Shown: positions 44,718 to 52,950, numbered from the stretch's first letter. The stretch: DNA of 64,000 nucleotides from CALMEC01 sp963765105 (GCA_963765105.1 CAVXUW010000002.1:1178001-1242000); one strand, 5' to 3'. The notes: generated by a model from the letters alone, not told the origin. Made by a program: numbers and translations.

Positions 44718-45023
44718 TTACTCGGCAGTCGTCGGGAGGGTGTCCGTCGCGGGTGCGTCGGGATCCGGGACGATCGTGGAGATCGCCGATGAGGCGATAC
44801 GAATCTCGGTGTCTTCGGAGATCTCGATGAGGACGGTCTCGGTGTCTTCCACCTCGGTCACCGTCCCGTACATGCCGAACACGGTGATGATCTGGTCACC
44901 CGGTTTCAGGCTCGCACGAATGCGTTGGAGCTCTTGCTGGCGGCGCTTTTGCGGGCGGACGGCAAGGAAGTAGAAGAAAAGGAGGAAAACCGCAATGAGA
45001 ATCAGCGGTTGGAAGGCTTGCAT
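44718..45023 (-). CDS. yajC: Preprotein translocase subunit YajC
   Basis: A 101-residue single-pass protein of the SecDF-YajC complex. N-terminal membrane helix (LILIAVFLLFFYFLAVRPQ), then the conserved RPQKRRQQELQRIRASLKPGDQIITVFGMYGTV. The AVRPQ-K signature is diagnostic. A CCGGAG ribosome-binding site lies upstream. It starts the yajC-secDF unit and is divergent from the PAP2 gene across a 78-bp gap that must hold both promoters. Confidence 0.95.
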   Translation of the reverse strand: MQAFQPLILIAVFLLFFYFLAVRPQKRRQQELQRIRASLKPGDQIITVFGMYGTVTEVEDTETVLIEISEDTEIRIASSAISTIVPDPDAPATDTLPTTAE

Positions 45024-45101
45024 CGAGGCGTTTGACTCCGGTCGGGTACGGGCGGCAAAGGTAGCAGAAGCCTTCGGATCGCTTTGCTAACGTGGGGTTA
45101 C

Positions 45102-45860
45102 GTGACGATGTCAGCGAACACGGCGCAGGCCCGACCCCGCGCCACGTGGGTGGACGCTGCCACGATCGTTTTCGTCTTCCTCGTCTTGATGTTCGCGTAC
45201 GAAGCGGCACGCGATCTGGTGGCCCCGGCCGACGATGCGCGTGCCCCGTTCGCCCATGCCGAGCAGATCATCGATGCCGAGAAGTCGCTGGGCCTGTTCA
45301 TCGAGCCCGACGTTCAGCGCGTCGTTCACGACATTCCCGGTGGCAGGTTCGCGACGACCTGGTTCTACACACTGGCCTACACCACCGGCTACATCCTGTT
45401 TCTCGGATGGATCTTCGTTCGCCACCGCCGGCATTTCCGGTTCATGCATACGTGGTACTGGATCACCAACGGCGTGGCAGTTATCGGTTACTGGCTCTAC
45501 CCTCTCTCGCCGCCGCGGTTTATCGAGGGCTTGGGGTTGGAAGACACCACCAAAGCCGCCCTGGAACTTGGCGGCAGCCTCTCGTGGTTCCAGCCGTTTC
45601 GGAACGTCTATGCCGCGATGCCGTCCATGCATGTGGGCCAAACCATTTTGTATGCCATCGCCATCACGCTGCTTCTCCGGTCACGCTGGCGATGGACGGC
45701 CTGGCTATGGCCCACCGCGATGCTGGTCACCGTGATGGCCACGGCCAACCACTTCTGGCTCGACGCCGTCGGGTCGGCAATCTGTGTCATGGTCGCTTGT
45801 GGCCTCACGTGCCTGGCTCTGCGGACTCGGGTACCGCGAAGTGCCGCCGTCACGAGTTAG
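45102..45860 (+). CDS. PAP2-superfamily membrane phosphatase/inositolphosphotransferase
   Basis: A 252-residue integral membrane protein with about five to six helices and the PAP2 active-site signature: MPSMHVGQTIL (second motif, catalytic His) and ANHFWLDAVGS (third motif). It resembles the AUR1-like branch that transfers phosphoinositol or related head groups; phosphatidic-acid phosphatase activity is an alternative. The GTG at 45102 is preferred because TAACGT ends 8 bp before it; an ATG two codons later is the alternative. Confidence 0.85.
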   Translation: MTMSANTAQARPRATWVDAATIVFVFLVLMFAYEAARDLVAPADDARAPFAHAEQIIDAEKSLGLFIEPDVQRVVHDIPGGRFATTWFYTLAYTTGYILFLGWIFVRHRRHFRFMHTWYWITNGVAVIGYWLYPLSPPRFIEGLGLEDTTKAALELGGSLSWFQPFRNVYAAMPSMHVGQTILYAIAITLLLRSRWRWTAWLWPTAMLVTVMATANHFWLDAVGSAICVMVACGLTCLALRTRVPRSAAVTS

Positions 45861-45897
45861 GACCAATACCCACAGGTGTCGCGATAGCCTCGTTCGC

Positions 45898-46506
45898 ATG
45901 GATGTAACGGTTCGACAGAAGACGGGTCGTGACGGGCGACACCGATTTCGTCCTGCCGGACCGGCCGTGATCGTCTGCGCCGCCGCACTCCTCGCCGGAT
46001 GCGGTGCGAGTGATGAATCATCTTCCTCAGCCACATCAGCGATCCCGGACGGCGCTCCTTACTCGTACGACGTCCCGGATGGCTTCACAACGATCCCGTC
46101 GGGCGAGTCGACAGGATCCGTCGGCACGGCGACCGACAAATCCACCATCGCCCTCGACGACGTCAACATCATTCAGCTGTCGGTATTCGAGCTGAAGACC
46201 GAAGTCACCGAGGCCAATCTCGAGGATGCCCGGAAGGAGCTCGACGCGGCCGTTGCGACCGCCGCGAAGCAAGGAGGCATCGGCACAGTTCCGAAAAGCG
46301 AGGCGGTGAGGATCGCGGGCGCTCCGGCTTTCAAGTACCGGATCGAGGGTGTTCCGATACCATCGGGAAAGCCCGCAACGAACATCTCCTACGCGGTCCT
46401 CAAAGGGTTCAACCAGATCCAAGTCCTTTGCCAATACACACCTGACAAGCAGGCAGAGGTGGAAAGAGGCTGCGACACCGTGCTCGCGTCGTTGACGCTG
46501 ACGTAG
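45898..46506 (+). CDS. Secreted lipoprotein of unknown function
   Basis: A 202-residue protein with a signal sequence and lipobox (VIVCAAALLAGCGASDE), so Cys near residue 38 is lipidated and the protein is anchored outside the membrane. The mature part has DVPDGFTTIPSG and repeated alpha/beta pattern, with GVPIPSGKPATNISYAVL and a conserved-looking Cys pair near the C-terminus (VLCQYTPD, RGCDTVL). It resembles generic actinobacterial lipoproteins; no enzymatic motif. TAGCCT ends 7 bp before the ATG. Confidence 0.8.
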   Translation: MDVTVRQKTGRDGRHRFRPAGPAVIVCAAALLAGCGASDESSSSATSAIPDGAPYSYDVPDGFTTIPSGESTGSVGTATDKSTIALDDVNIIQLSVFELKTEVTEANLEDARKELDAAVATAAKQGGIGTVPKSEAVRIAGAPAFKYRIEGVPIPSGKPATNISYAVLKGFNQIQVLCQYTPDKQAEVERGCDTVLASLTLT

Positions 46507-46603
46507 CTTTCGCAGCCGGTCCCGAGCCGACCGTTGCGCCCCCGTGACTCGTGACCAAACCGTCACCTCACGAGAAAGCCCCCTCCCGGGGTACGCTCCA
46601 AGA

Positions 46604-47464
46604 ATGGCGCTAACGCGACGTGCGGTGCTTGCCGGGAGCGGCGCCCTCGTCGGCGCTGGAGTGGTGGGTGGCCTCACCGTCGGCCCGCGCCTGGTGCGGC
46701 GGGCAACGCGTGACTGCGGAGAGCTCGGCGACGTCGCTCCACCCGGCGACTGGGACGTGCGCACCGGCATGCTGCGGTCGCGTTCGGTCAGCGAACCGGT
46801 GGGCTACGCCATCGCCCGTCCGCCCGGCGCGCCTGGCTCGCTACCCGTTGTGGTGTGTCTCCCCGGCCGCGGGGGCACCGGGAACGGCTTCATCATCGAG
46901 AGCCTGCGATTTCACGACATCGCATCCCAGCTGCGTTCGACCGGTTCGATTCCCGCGTTGGCGATCGCCGCCGTCGATGGTGGCGAGTCGTACTGGCACC
47001 GACGATCCAGCGGCGAGGACCGTGCCCGAATGCTGCTCCGCGAGTTCCTGCCGTTGTTGGCAAACGCAGGGCTCGGAACCGACGGGCGCCCGGTCGCCCT
47101 GGCCGGCTGGTCAATGGGCGGATACGGTGCCCTGCTCGCCGCCTCGCGAAACCCGACGGCCTTTCGTGCCGTGGCGGTCGCAAGCCCGGCGCTATGGACC
47201 TCACCCGGCGAGACCGCCGAGGGAGCGTTCGACTCGGCCGAGGACTACCGGGCCCACGACGTGTTCGCCTCCGCCGCGTCCCTTCGCCTCCCGCTACGAG
47301 TGGACTGCGGAACCGGCGACCCGTTCATCGACGCGACCCGCGCATTCGTCGCCCGACTTCCTTCACCGCCTGCGGGTGAGCTCACCCCGGGCTGCCACGA
47401 CACCGGCTATTGGCGTCGTATCACGGCGGCCCAGCTCACCTGGCTGGGTCAGCAACTCACCTAG
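46604..47464 (+). CDS. Secreted alpha/beta-hydrolase (esterase D-like), likely Tat substrate
   Basis: A 286-residue protein starting with TRRAVLAGSGALVGAGVVGG, a twin-arginine signal. The hydrolase core has CLPGRGGTGNGF (oxyanion region), the nucleophile elbow LAGWSMGGYGALLAA with catalytic Ser, a candidate Asp in CGTGDPFID and His in PGCHDTGYWRR. This order matches the esterase D/mycolyltransferase-like group, so it may hydrolyse or transfer acyl esters at the cell surface. TACGCT ends 6 bp before the ATG. Confidence 0.85.
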   Translation: MALTRRAVLAGSGALVGAGVVGGLTVGPRLVRRATRDCGELGDVAPPGDWDVRTGMLRSRSVSEPVGYAIARPPGAPGSLPVVVCLPGRGGTGNGFIIESLRFHDIASQLRSTGSIPALAIAAVDGGESYWHRRSSGEDRARMLLREFLPLLANAGLGTDGRPVALAGWSMGGYGALLAASRNPTAFRAVAVASPALWTSPGETAEGAFDSAEDYRAHDVFASAASLRLPLRVDCGTGDPFIDATRAFVARLPSPPAGELTPGCHDTGYWRRITAAQLTWLGQQLT

Positions 47465-47480
47465 CGGCCCGGGACCTGCA

Positions 47481-48506
47481 CTAGAAGAGGCCGGGCTGGT
47501 CCCGGCCGGTGGCGGGGGTGATGCCGAGGTGCTGAAACGCACGGACCGTGCCCACCCGGCCGCGCGGCGTGCGTTGGATAAGCCCCTCCTGAAGGAGGTA
47601 CGGCTCGTAGACATCCTCGATGGTGTCGGCCGACTCCCCCACCGCATCGGCCAGCGTGCCCAACCCCACTGGTCGCCCCTCATAGACGTCGCAGAGGAAC
47701 CGCAGGATCTTTCGGTCGAGCTCGTCGAGTCCCCGGGCGTCGACCTCGAGCAGCGAGAGCGCCTCATTGGCGATCTCCGGATCAATGCCGGCATGGCCGC
47801 GAACCTGCACGACATCGCGCACGCGGCGCAACAGACGGTTGGCAATACGCGGCGTGCCTCGCGATCGGCTGGCGAGCATCTCGGCGCCGGGCGCGTCGAT
47901 GGCCACATCGAGAAGGCCGGCGGAGCGCGTGATGATGGCGGCAAGCTCCATGGGCGCGTAGTAGTCGAGACGTTCCACCACGCCAAAGCGGTCGCGTAGC
48001 GGGCTGGCGAGCAGTCCGGTACGCGTTGTGGCTCCCACCAAGGTGAACCGTGGCAAGTCGAGGCGCAGTGTTCGAGCCGTGGGCCCTTGACCCAGCATCA
48101 CGTCGAGTTGGAAGTCCTCCATCGCCGGGTAAAGGGTTTCCTCAATGGCCCGGTTGAGCCGGTGGATCTCGTCGATGAAGAGGATATCGCCTTCACCAAG
48201 CTGGGTGAGCACTGCGGCAAGATCGCCCTTCTTCTCGAGTACCGGTCCACTGGTGGGATGAAACGCGACACCCATCTCCAGAGCCAGGATCGCCGCCAGG
48301 GACGTCTTTCCCAGGCCCGGAGGGCCGGCGAGGAGCACATGGTCGAGTGGTTCGCCACGTTGCTTCGCCGCCTCGAGGAAGATGCCGAGTTTCTCCTTGA
48401 CGGCCGGTTGACCGATGAACGCCCCGAGGTTCTTCGGTCGTAGCGAACGGTCGAAGTCGTCCTCGCCGGGCACTTCATCGGGGGTTTGGATGCGCTCGTC
48501 GTTCAT
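47481..48506 (-). CDS. ruvB: Holliday junction branch-migration ATPase RuvB
   Basis: AAA+ motor of the RuvAB complex. 341 residues: Walker A GPPGLGKTSLAA, Walker B IDEIHRLN, sensor FTLVGATTRTGLLASPLRDRFG, the beta-hairpin that contacts RuvA, and a C-terminal winged helix ending near GRVGTVRAFQHLG. Its start overlaps the ruvA stop by 4 bp. Last gene of the ruvC-ruvA-ruvB unit; ends 17 bp from the convergent esterase. Confidence 0.98.
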   Translation of the reverse strand: MNDERIQTPDEVPGEDDFDRSLRPKNLGAFIGQPAVKEKLGIFLEAAKQRGEPLDHVLLAGPPGLGKTSLAAILALEMGVAFHPTSGPVLEKKGDLAAVLTQLGEGDILFIDEIHRLNRAIEETLYPAMEDFQLDVMLGQGPTARTLRLDLPRFTLVGATTRTGLLASPLRDRFGVVERLDYYAPMELAAIITRSAGLLDVAIDAPGAEMLASRSRGTPRIANRLLRRVRDVVQVRGHAGIDPEIANEALSLLEVDARGLDELDRKILRFLCDVYEGRPVGLGTLADAVGESADTIEDVYEPYLLQEGLIQRTPRGRVGTVRAFQHLGITPATGRDQPGLF

Positions 48507-49087
48507 CGCTTCAGCCGGCCCAGGCCATGACGGACGAGTTCCTCCGCCGAGGCACCGTCGGGAGCATCAGCCAACGCCGACTCGGCCTCTTCTTGGCGAA
48601 AACCGAGCCCAACCAAGCCATCACGGGCAGCAAGGAACATATCGGCGTCACTGAGGGGGCGGGCGTTGTCACCGGCGTCGACGAGCTTTCCGACCTTGTC
48701 GCGCAGTTCGAGCACGACGCGTTCGGCCGTGCGCTTGCCAACCCCGTGCGCAAGCTGGATCTTCGCGACGTCACCGCGAGCGATGGCAAGGCGTAGGGCA
48801 CTGGGTTCATCGACGCCGCAGAGGTTGAGGCCCATGCGGGGACCCACGCCGCTGACGCTGATGAACGCTTCGAACAGCTCCCGTTCCGGGGTGCTGGCGA
48901 AGCCGTACAGATCGAGGGCGTCTTCACGCACGACGAGGTGCGTGGTGAGGCTCACGGGGCTGTCGACCAGCGGGAGCGCGCGGGCGGTGGTGGCGGAGAT
49001 CCGAACGAGCAGGCCGACGCCGCCGACGTCGACGACGGCGGCGTCCGATTCGACCGCCGTCAGGCGTCCCCGTACGGAACGGATCAT
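48503..49087 (-). CDS. ruvA: Holliday junction DNA-binding protein RuvA
   Basis: Tetrameric Holliday-junction-binding subunit, 194 residues from the ATG at 49087. N-terminal OB domain (MIRSVRGRLTAVE ... VRISATTARAL), helix-hairpin-helix pairs (FISVSGVGPRMGLNLC and LAHGVGKRTAERVVLELRDK), a flexible linker, and the C-terminal RuvB-binding domain (LVGLGFRQEEAESALADA). The gene lies 10 bp after ruvC and overlaps ruvB. Confidence 0.97.
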   Translation of the reverse strand: MIRSVRGRLTAVESDAAVVDVGGVGLLVRISATTARALPLVDSPVSLTTHLVVREDALDLYGFASTPERELFEAFISVSGVGPRMGLNLCGVDEPSALRLAIARGDVAKIQLAHGVGKRTAERVVLELRDKVGKLVDAGDNARPLSDADMFLAARDGLVGLGFRQEEAESALADAPDGASAEELVRHGLGRLKR

Positions 49088-49097
49088 GTGGGCGAGG

Positions 49098-49586
49098 TTA
49101 CTGCGACCGGCGGATGGCGGCCCGAAGCGGTGCCCGGTGCAGATGACAGATCGCGGCGGCGACCGCATCGGCCGCGTGATCTGAGGCGGGGGTGGCCCCG
49201 GTGAGCCGCTCCACCATGGCGCGCACCTGGTTCTTGTCCGCCCGTCCGCTGCCGGTGACGGCCAACTTGATCTCCGTGGGTGGGTACTCCGCAACGGAGA
49301 CGTCAGCAACACCCACAGCGGCGATCACGGCTCCGCGTGCCTCAGCCATCCCCATCGCCGCTTTGCTGACCGGGTGGATGAACCACGACTCCACCGCGGC
49401 GCCCTCCACCCCATCGCGCCGGGCGATCTCGTTGACCGCGTCGAACAGCTCGCGTAGTCGTTCCGGATGAGCAGTGCGCGGTGATGTGCGAAAGGTTCCG
49501 CAGTCGATCACGCGCAGCTTCGACGCGTTGCGTTCCACGAGGGCCCAGCCGGTGTTCGCCAGGCCCGGGTCGATACCGAGAATCAT
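49098..49586 (-). CDS. ruvC: Crossover junction endodeoxyribonuclease RuvC
   Basis: Resolves Holliday junctions. 162 residues; RNase H-like fold with the acidic catalytic residues in GIDPGLANTGWALV (Asp7), AVESWF (Glu), and SDHAADAVAAAI (paired Asp). ATG at 49586 is the natural start; upstream reading gives unrelated sequence. First gene of the ruv unit. Confidence 0.97.
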   Translation of the reverse strand: MILGIDPGLANTGWALVERNASKLRVIDCGTFRTSPRTAHPERLRELFDAVNEIARRDGVEGAAVESWFIHPVSKAAMGMAEARGAVIAAVGVADVSVAEYPPTEIKLAVTGSGRADKNQVRAMVERLTGATPASDHAADAVAAAICHLHRAPLRAAIRRSQ

Positions 49587-49642
49587 TGCCCGCGAGCGTA
49601 CCTCGGGAGGCGGGCGCAGCGTCCCCCCATTCGGCGGCACCA

Positions 49643-49670
49643 TTGAGATGCCCGGCAAAGGCGCCGATAC
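49643..49670 (+). promoter_or_regulatory. Sigma-28-like promoter of the pilin-like gene
   Basis: TTGAGATG (49643-49650), 12 bp, GCCGATAC (49663-49670), 58 bp before the GTG of the pilin-like gene. The -10 box matches GCCGATAA in 7 of 8 positions and the spacing is the same as at the 40.8-kb site. Confidence 0.45.
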
Positions 49671-49727
49671 CTCCGTAGGTCTACCCCACCAGAGGACTGG
49701 TGATACAGGGCTTTTTTTGACGATCGC

Positions 49728-50294
49728 GTGCGCGTGGTCGTGATCGCCATGATTGTGGCGCTTCTCGGCGTGATCGGTGTCATGTTGCGTCAGGGCAACA
49801 CGGTCCGCGCCGCGACTGACGCCGTCGCACCGCGGGAAACCGCAGCGGGAGAACAGAAGGAGGCGGCCCAGGACTCGACCGCCAAGTCGCTCCTTCGCAA
49901 CGCCGCGATCTCCATGGAGAGCCTCTACGCCGACCAGCAGGACTTCGCAAACGCCACCACTGCTGTGGAGCGGATCGAACCAAACATCACGTGGGTCGGC
50001 AGGGCCCAAGCAGACCCACGCGCGAACGAAGTGGCCCTCACAGTGGGAAGCGACAACTCGAGCTACCAGCTCGTCACGACGTCCGGATCCGGCGTCACTC
50101 TCGCGTTCTCACGCGACGCGCGCGTGAACATCGAGCGCACCTGCGGTCCCGGCTGCACCTGGTCGACCAACCCGATATGTCACGTCTCCTTGCCGCCGCG
50201 TGAGTTCGGGAAGTCACGCTGTTGCCGCCGCCAATTGGCATCCGCTCCAACGGCCAATTGGCAACCGGAAACCGCGAGCTCAAGAGCCCGGTAG
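49728..50294 (+). CDS. Type IV pilin-like secreted protein, altered ends
   Basis: An 188-residue reading frame with an N-terminal hydrophobic helix (VVVIAMIVALLGVIGVML) followed by the helix-strand layout of a pilin: SLLRNAAISMESLYADQQDFANATTAVERIEPNITWVG, a beta sheet region and a C-terminal Cys pair (ERTCGPGCTWST). A prepilin G-F-x-x-x-E motif is missing; a 7-base T run at 49712 lies where the leader would be and the frame breaks there, so the true N-terminus may be lost or misread. The last 25 residues are translated from the palindrome cluster (QLA...ANWQ), so homologous coding sequence probably ends near 50200. It may be functional or decaying. Confidence 0.6.
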   Translation: MRVVVIAMIVALLGVIGVMLRQGNTVRAATDAVAPRETAAGEQKEAAQDSTAKSLLRNAAISMESLYADQQDFANATTAVERIEPNITWVGRAQADPRANEVALTVGSDNSSYQLVTTSGSGVTLAFSRDARVNIERTCGPGCTWSTNPICHVSLPPREFGKSRCCRRQLASAPTANWQPETASSRAR

Positions 50295-50478
50295 TCAAGC
50301 CATCTGTTTCTCACTGGCGGCTGGGACCGAGAAAGGTGGGTTGTTGGCTCTTCTGCCACTTGGCAGACTCGCCGGTTGCCACTTGGGCATTGCGGGACGG
50401 GCCGGGAGAACGGTCGCTGCCACGATGTCGTCGTTGCATTGACTGCCAATTGGCAATTGCAATGATTGCCAATTGGCA
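50230..50478 (+). repeat. Palindrome cluster 3 (TGCCA-NN-TGGCA)
   Basis: Begins in the 3' end of the pilin-like frame and continues through the 368-bp gap before the convergent yebC. Sites: 50230-50240 (AT), 50253-50264 (AT, left half imperfect), 50353-50366 (CTGCCACTTGGCAG, centre CT), 50376-50389 (CT, one extra G), 50443-50456 (AT) and 50466-50478 (AT). The last two are 23 bp apart, about two helical turns. This is the densest of the three clusters. No other gene is supported in the gap. Confidence 0.85.
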
Positions 50479-50511
50479 CTCGGGGCCTGCATCTCGTCGG
50501 TGACGAGAGAG

Positions 50512-50551
<40 letters not shown>

Positions 50552-50553
50552 CT

Positions 50554-50571
50554 CGGGTCCGTGGAGACCCG
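50554..50571 (-). terminator. Candidate terminator downstream of yebC
   Basis: CGGGTC-TCCACG-GACCCG forms a 6-bp hairpin about 90 bp past the yebC stop on the minus strand, followed by AGCCTTCTCTCTCT rather than a pure T run. Confidence 0.45.
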
Positions 50572-50662
50572 TTCAACCGCACCCTTTCTGCGCCGTCCCT
50601 CCCCGGCGAGAACGGACACGCTGAGCGGACGGCAGACGCGAGACGTTGCTGTCCGCGGCGGC

Positions 50663-51412
50663 CTACCCCGCGACGGCTTCGAGGACCTCTTCGGAGATGT
50701 CGAAGTTGGCGTGGACGTCCTGGACGTCGTCGTTGTCTTCGAGGGCGTCGATGAGACGAAGGAGCTGGCGGGCTTCTTTCTCGTCGGGCTGCACAGTCTG
50801 TTTGGGCACCATGGTGAGCTCGGCGGAGGCGTAGCCGATGCCGGCGGTGTCGAGGGCCTGGCGCACAGCCATGAGCTCCGTTGGCTCGGTCGTGATCTGC
50901 CACTGGGTGCCGTCGGGTGCGATGTCCTCTGCACCGGCCTCGAGTGCGAGGTCCATGAGGGTTTCTTCGTCGACACCCTCGCCATCGACCAGGACGATGC
51001 CTTTGCGGTCGAACTGCCACGCGACGCTGCCAGGGGTGCCGAGTGAGCCGCCGTTCTTCGTGAAGATGAACCGCACATCACTGGCGGCGCGGTTGCGATT
51101 GTCGGTGAGGATGTTGCAGATGATCGCGACGCCGCCGGGACCGTAGCCCTCGTAGAGAACGGCGTCATAGGACTCGCCGTCACCGGATCCTGCGCCACGC
51201 TGGATAGCGCGCTCGATGTTGTCCTTCGGCATCGATGCGTCGCGGGCCTTCTGGATGGCATTGGCCAGGGTGGCGTTCGACTCCGGCTCCGCGCCGCCCT
51301 CTTTTGCGGCAACGATGATCGCCCGCGACAGCTTCGAGAAGAGCTGACCGCGTTTCGCGTCGGCCGCGCCTTTCTTGCGCTTGATGGTCGCCCATTTACT
51401 GTGCCCTGACAC
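50663..51412 (-). CDS. yebC: YebC/PmpR-family translation-linked regulatory protein
   Basis: A 249-residue member of the TACO1/YebC family; members help ribosomes through difficult proline stretches or act as regulators. Begins SGHSKWATIKRKKGAADAKRG, the diagnostic N-terminus, with PKDNIERAIQRGAG and YEGYGPGGVAIICN in domain 2. GTG at 51412 has GGGGGAG close upstream and lies inside the end of pdxT (17-bp overlap). Its position between pdxT and ruvC is typical of Actinobacteria, although here ruvC is separated by the pilin-like gene and palindromes. Confidence 0.95.
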   Translation of the reverse strand: MSGHSKWATIKRKKGAADAKRGQLFSKLSRAIIVAAKEGGAEPESNATLANAIQKARDASMPKDNIERAIQRGAGSGDGESYDAVLYEGYGPGGVAIICNILTDNRNRAASDVRFIFTKNGGSLGTPGSVAWQFDRKGIVLVDGEGVDEETLMDLALEAGAEDIAPDGTQWQITTEPTELMAVRQALDTAGIGYASAELTMVPKQTVQPDEKEARQLLRLIDALEDNDDVQDVHANFDISEEVLEAVAG

Positions 51413-52033
51413 GCGCTCCCCCTTCTTCACCGCTTTCATCCGTCACGCCGCGGGCGGCGCGGACCTTCTCGACAAACACCTGGTGCAGTCGCACATCATC
51501 CGTCAACTCCGGATGAAATGCGCAGACAAGGATGTTGCCGCACTGTGCGGCGACACCGTGACCGTCAATGGAGGCGAGGATATCCACATTCGACCCGTGT
51601 TCCTCAATCCACGGGGCCCGGATGAACACGGCGGGAAAGGGCTCATCCCCCACGGTGGGCAGTGAGAGGTCCGTCTCGAATGAGCTGATCTGACGTCCGA
51701 ACGCGTTACGCCGCACGACGATGTCGAGCCCGCCGATAAGGGGTTGCGCACCGCTCGTTGTGGCCCGCGCCAGCATGATCATCCCCGCGCACGTGCCGAA
51801 GACGGGCAAGCCGGACGCGACCGCCTGGCGCAGCGCGGGAAGGAGTCCCGAGCGCTCGGCGACGAGGCCGAACGTGGTGCTCTCCCCCCCGGGATCACCA
51901 GCCCATCAAGCCCGTCGATCTCGCCGGGCCGGCGTACCTGGCAGGCAGCGGCACCGGCAGACTCGAGCGCCGCCTCGTGCTCAGCGAAGGCGCCCTGGAC
52001 GGCCAATACGCCCACTCGGGGCCGATTGATCAT
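51396..52033 (-). pseudogene. pdxT: PLP synthase glutaminase subunit, frameshifted
   Basis: Glutaminase partner of PdxS. The first 50 residues (RPRVGVLAVQGAFAEHEAAL ... GLVIPGG) are in one frame and the rest (PVFGTCAGMIMLA with the catalytic Cys, CAFHPEL with the His/Glu) in another. The break is at a run of seven G at about 51893: adding one G restores GGESTTFGLVAERSG, the expected glutaminase sequence. All catalytic residues are otherwise intact, so this is either a homopolymer sequencing error, phase variation or a very recent mutation. Its ATG overlaps the pdxS stop (4 bp), and its end overlaps yebC. Confidence 0.9.
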
Positions 52034-52950
52034 GACCCGCGGGTGTGGAGGAGCTGCCCCTCCGTCAGCGTGCCCATCTCAATCCCGACCATGGCTTCGC
52101 CGAGGCCTTCGGAGACCCGCGCGAGGACGTCCGGGTCGGCGAAGTGGGTCACGGCCTGAACGATGGCCTGAGCGCGAGCTACGGGGTCGCCGCTCTTGTA
52201 GACGCCGCTCCCGACGAACACGCCATCGGCTCCGAGCTGCATCATCAACGCCGCGTCGGCCGGTGTGGCGACGCCGCCCGCGGAGAAGTTGACGACGGGA
52301 AGCTGACCATCTGTAGCCACCTGCTCCACCAGCTCGAGCGGCGCGCGAAGTTCCTTCGCGGCCGCGAATAGCTCGTCACGCGACATCGAGCTGAGGCGGG
52401 CGATCTCACCGCGGATGGTGCGCATGTGACGCACTGCCTCAACGACGTTGCCCGTGCCGGCCTCGCCCTTGGTGCGGATCATCGCGGCGCCCTCGGCGAT
52501 ACGCCGCAGCGCCTCGCCCAAGTCGGTGGCGCCGCACACGAACGGGACGGTGAAACGGTGCTTGTCGACGTGATTCGACTCGTCGGCGGGTGTCAGCACT
52601 TCGCTCTCGTCGATGTAGTCGACCTCGAGTGCCTGCAGGATCTGCGCCTCGACGAAGTGACCGATGCGGCACTTCGCCATCACCGGGATGCTGACGGCCT
52701 CTTGGATGCCGCGGATCATGCCGGGGTCGCTCATACGGGCCACGCCGCCATCGGCACGGATGTCGGCAGGAATTCTCTCAAGCGCCATGACGGCGCAGGC
52801 ACCGGCGTCTTCGGCGATACGTGCCTGCTCAGGGGTGGTGACGTCCATGATGACGCCCCCCTTCATCATCTGAGCGAGCCCCGCCTTCACGCGCATCGTT
52901 CCCGTGCGCCCGTTCGTCGTCTGATCCTGCGACAAACCTGCTCCCGTCAT
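52030..52950 (-). CDS. pdxS: Pyridoxal 5'-phosphate synthase subunit PdxS
   Basis: Forms PLP from ribose 5-phosphate, glyceraldehyde 3-phosphate and ammonia from PdxT. The 306-residue product shows the Pdx1 barrel: LAQMMKGGVIMDVTTPEQA (Asp24 region), the catalytic Lys in VMAKCRIGHFVEA, KHRFTVPFVCGATDLGEALRRI and MIRTKGEAGTGN (second Lys), VNFSAGGVATPADAALMMQLGADGVFVGSG. ATG at 52950 is preceded by a promoter box, TAGACT, 20 bp upstream. Stop overlaps pdxT. Confidence 0.98.
   Translation of the reverse strand: MTGAGLSQDQTTNGRTGTMRVKAGLAQMMKGGVIMDVTTPEQARIAEDAGACAVMALERIPADIRADGGVARMSDPGMIRGIQEAVSIPVMAKCRIGHFVEAQILQALEVDYIDESEVLTPADESNHVDKHRFTVPFVCGATDLGEALRRIAEGAAMIRTKGEAGTGNVVEAVRHMRTIRGEIARLSSMSRDELFAAAKELRAPLELVEQVATDGQLPVVNFSAGGVATPADAALMMQLGADGVFVGSGVYKSGDPVARAQAIVQAVTHFADPDVLARVSEGLGEAMVGIEMGTLTEGQLLHTRGS

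Noticed and set aside
30610..50478. Palindrome clusters as CRISPR arrays or ParB parS sites
   Set aside because: No regular spacers or uniform repeats and no cas genes; the parS consensus TGTTTCACGTGAAACA is not matched.
51733..51740. GCCGATAA on the plus strand inside pdxT
   Set aside because: It is within coding sequence and has no -35-like element at the spacing seen in the two intergenic sites.
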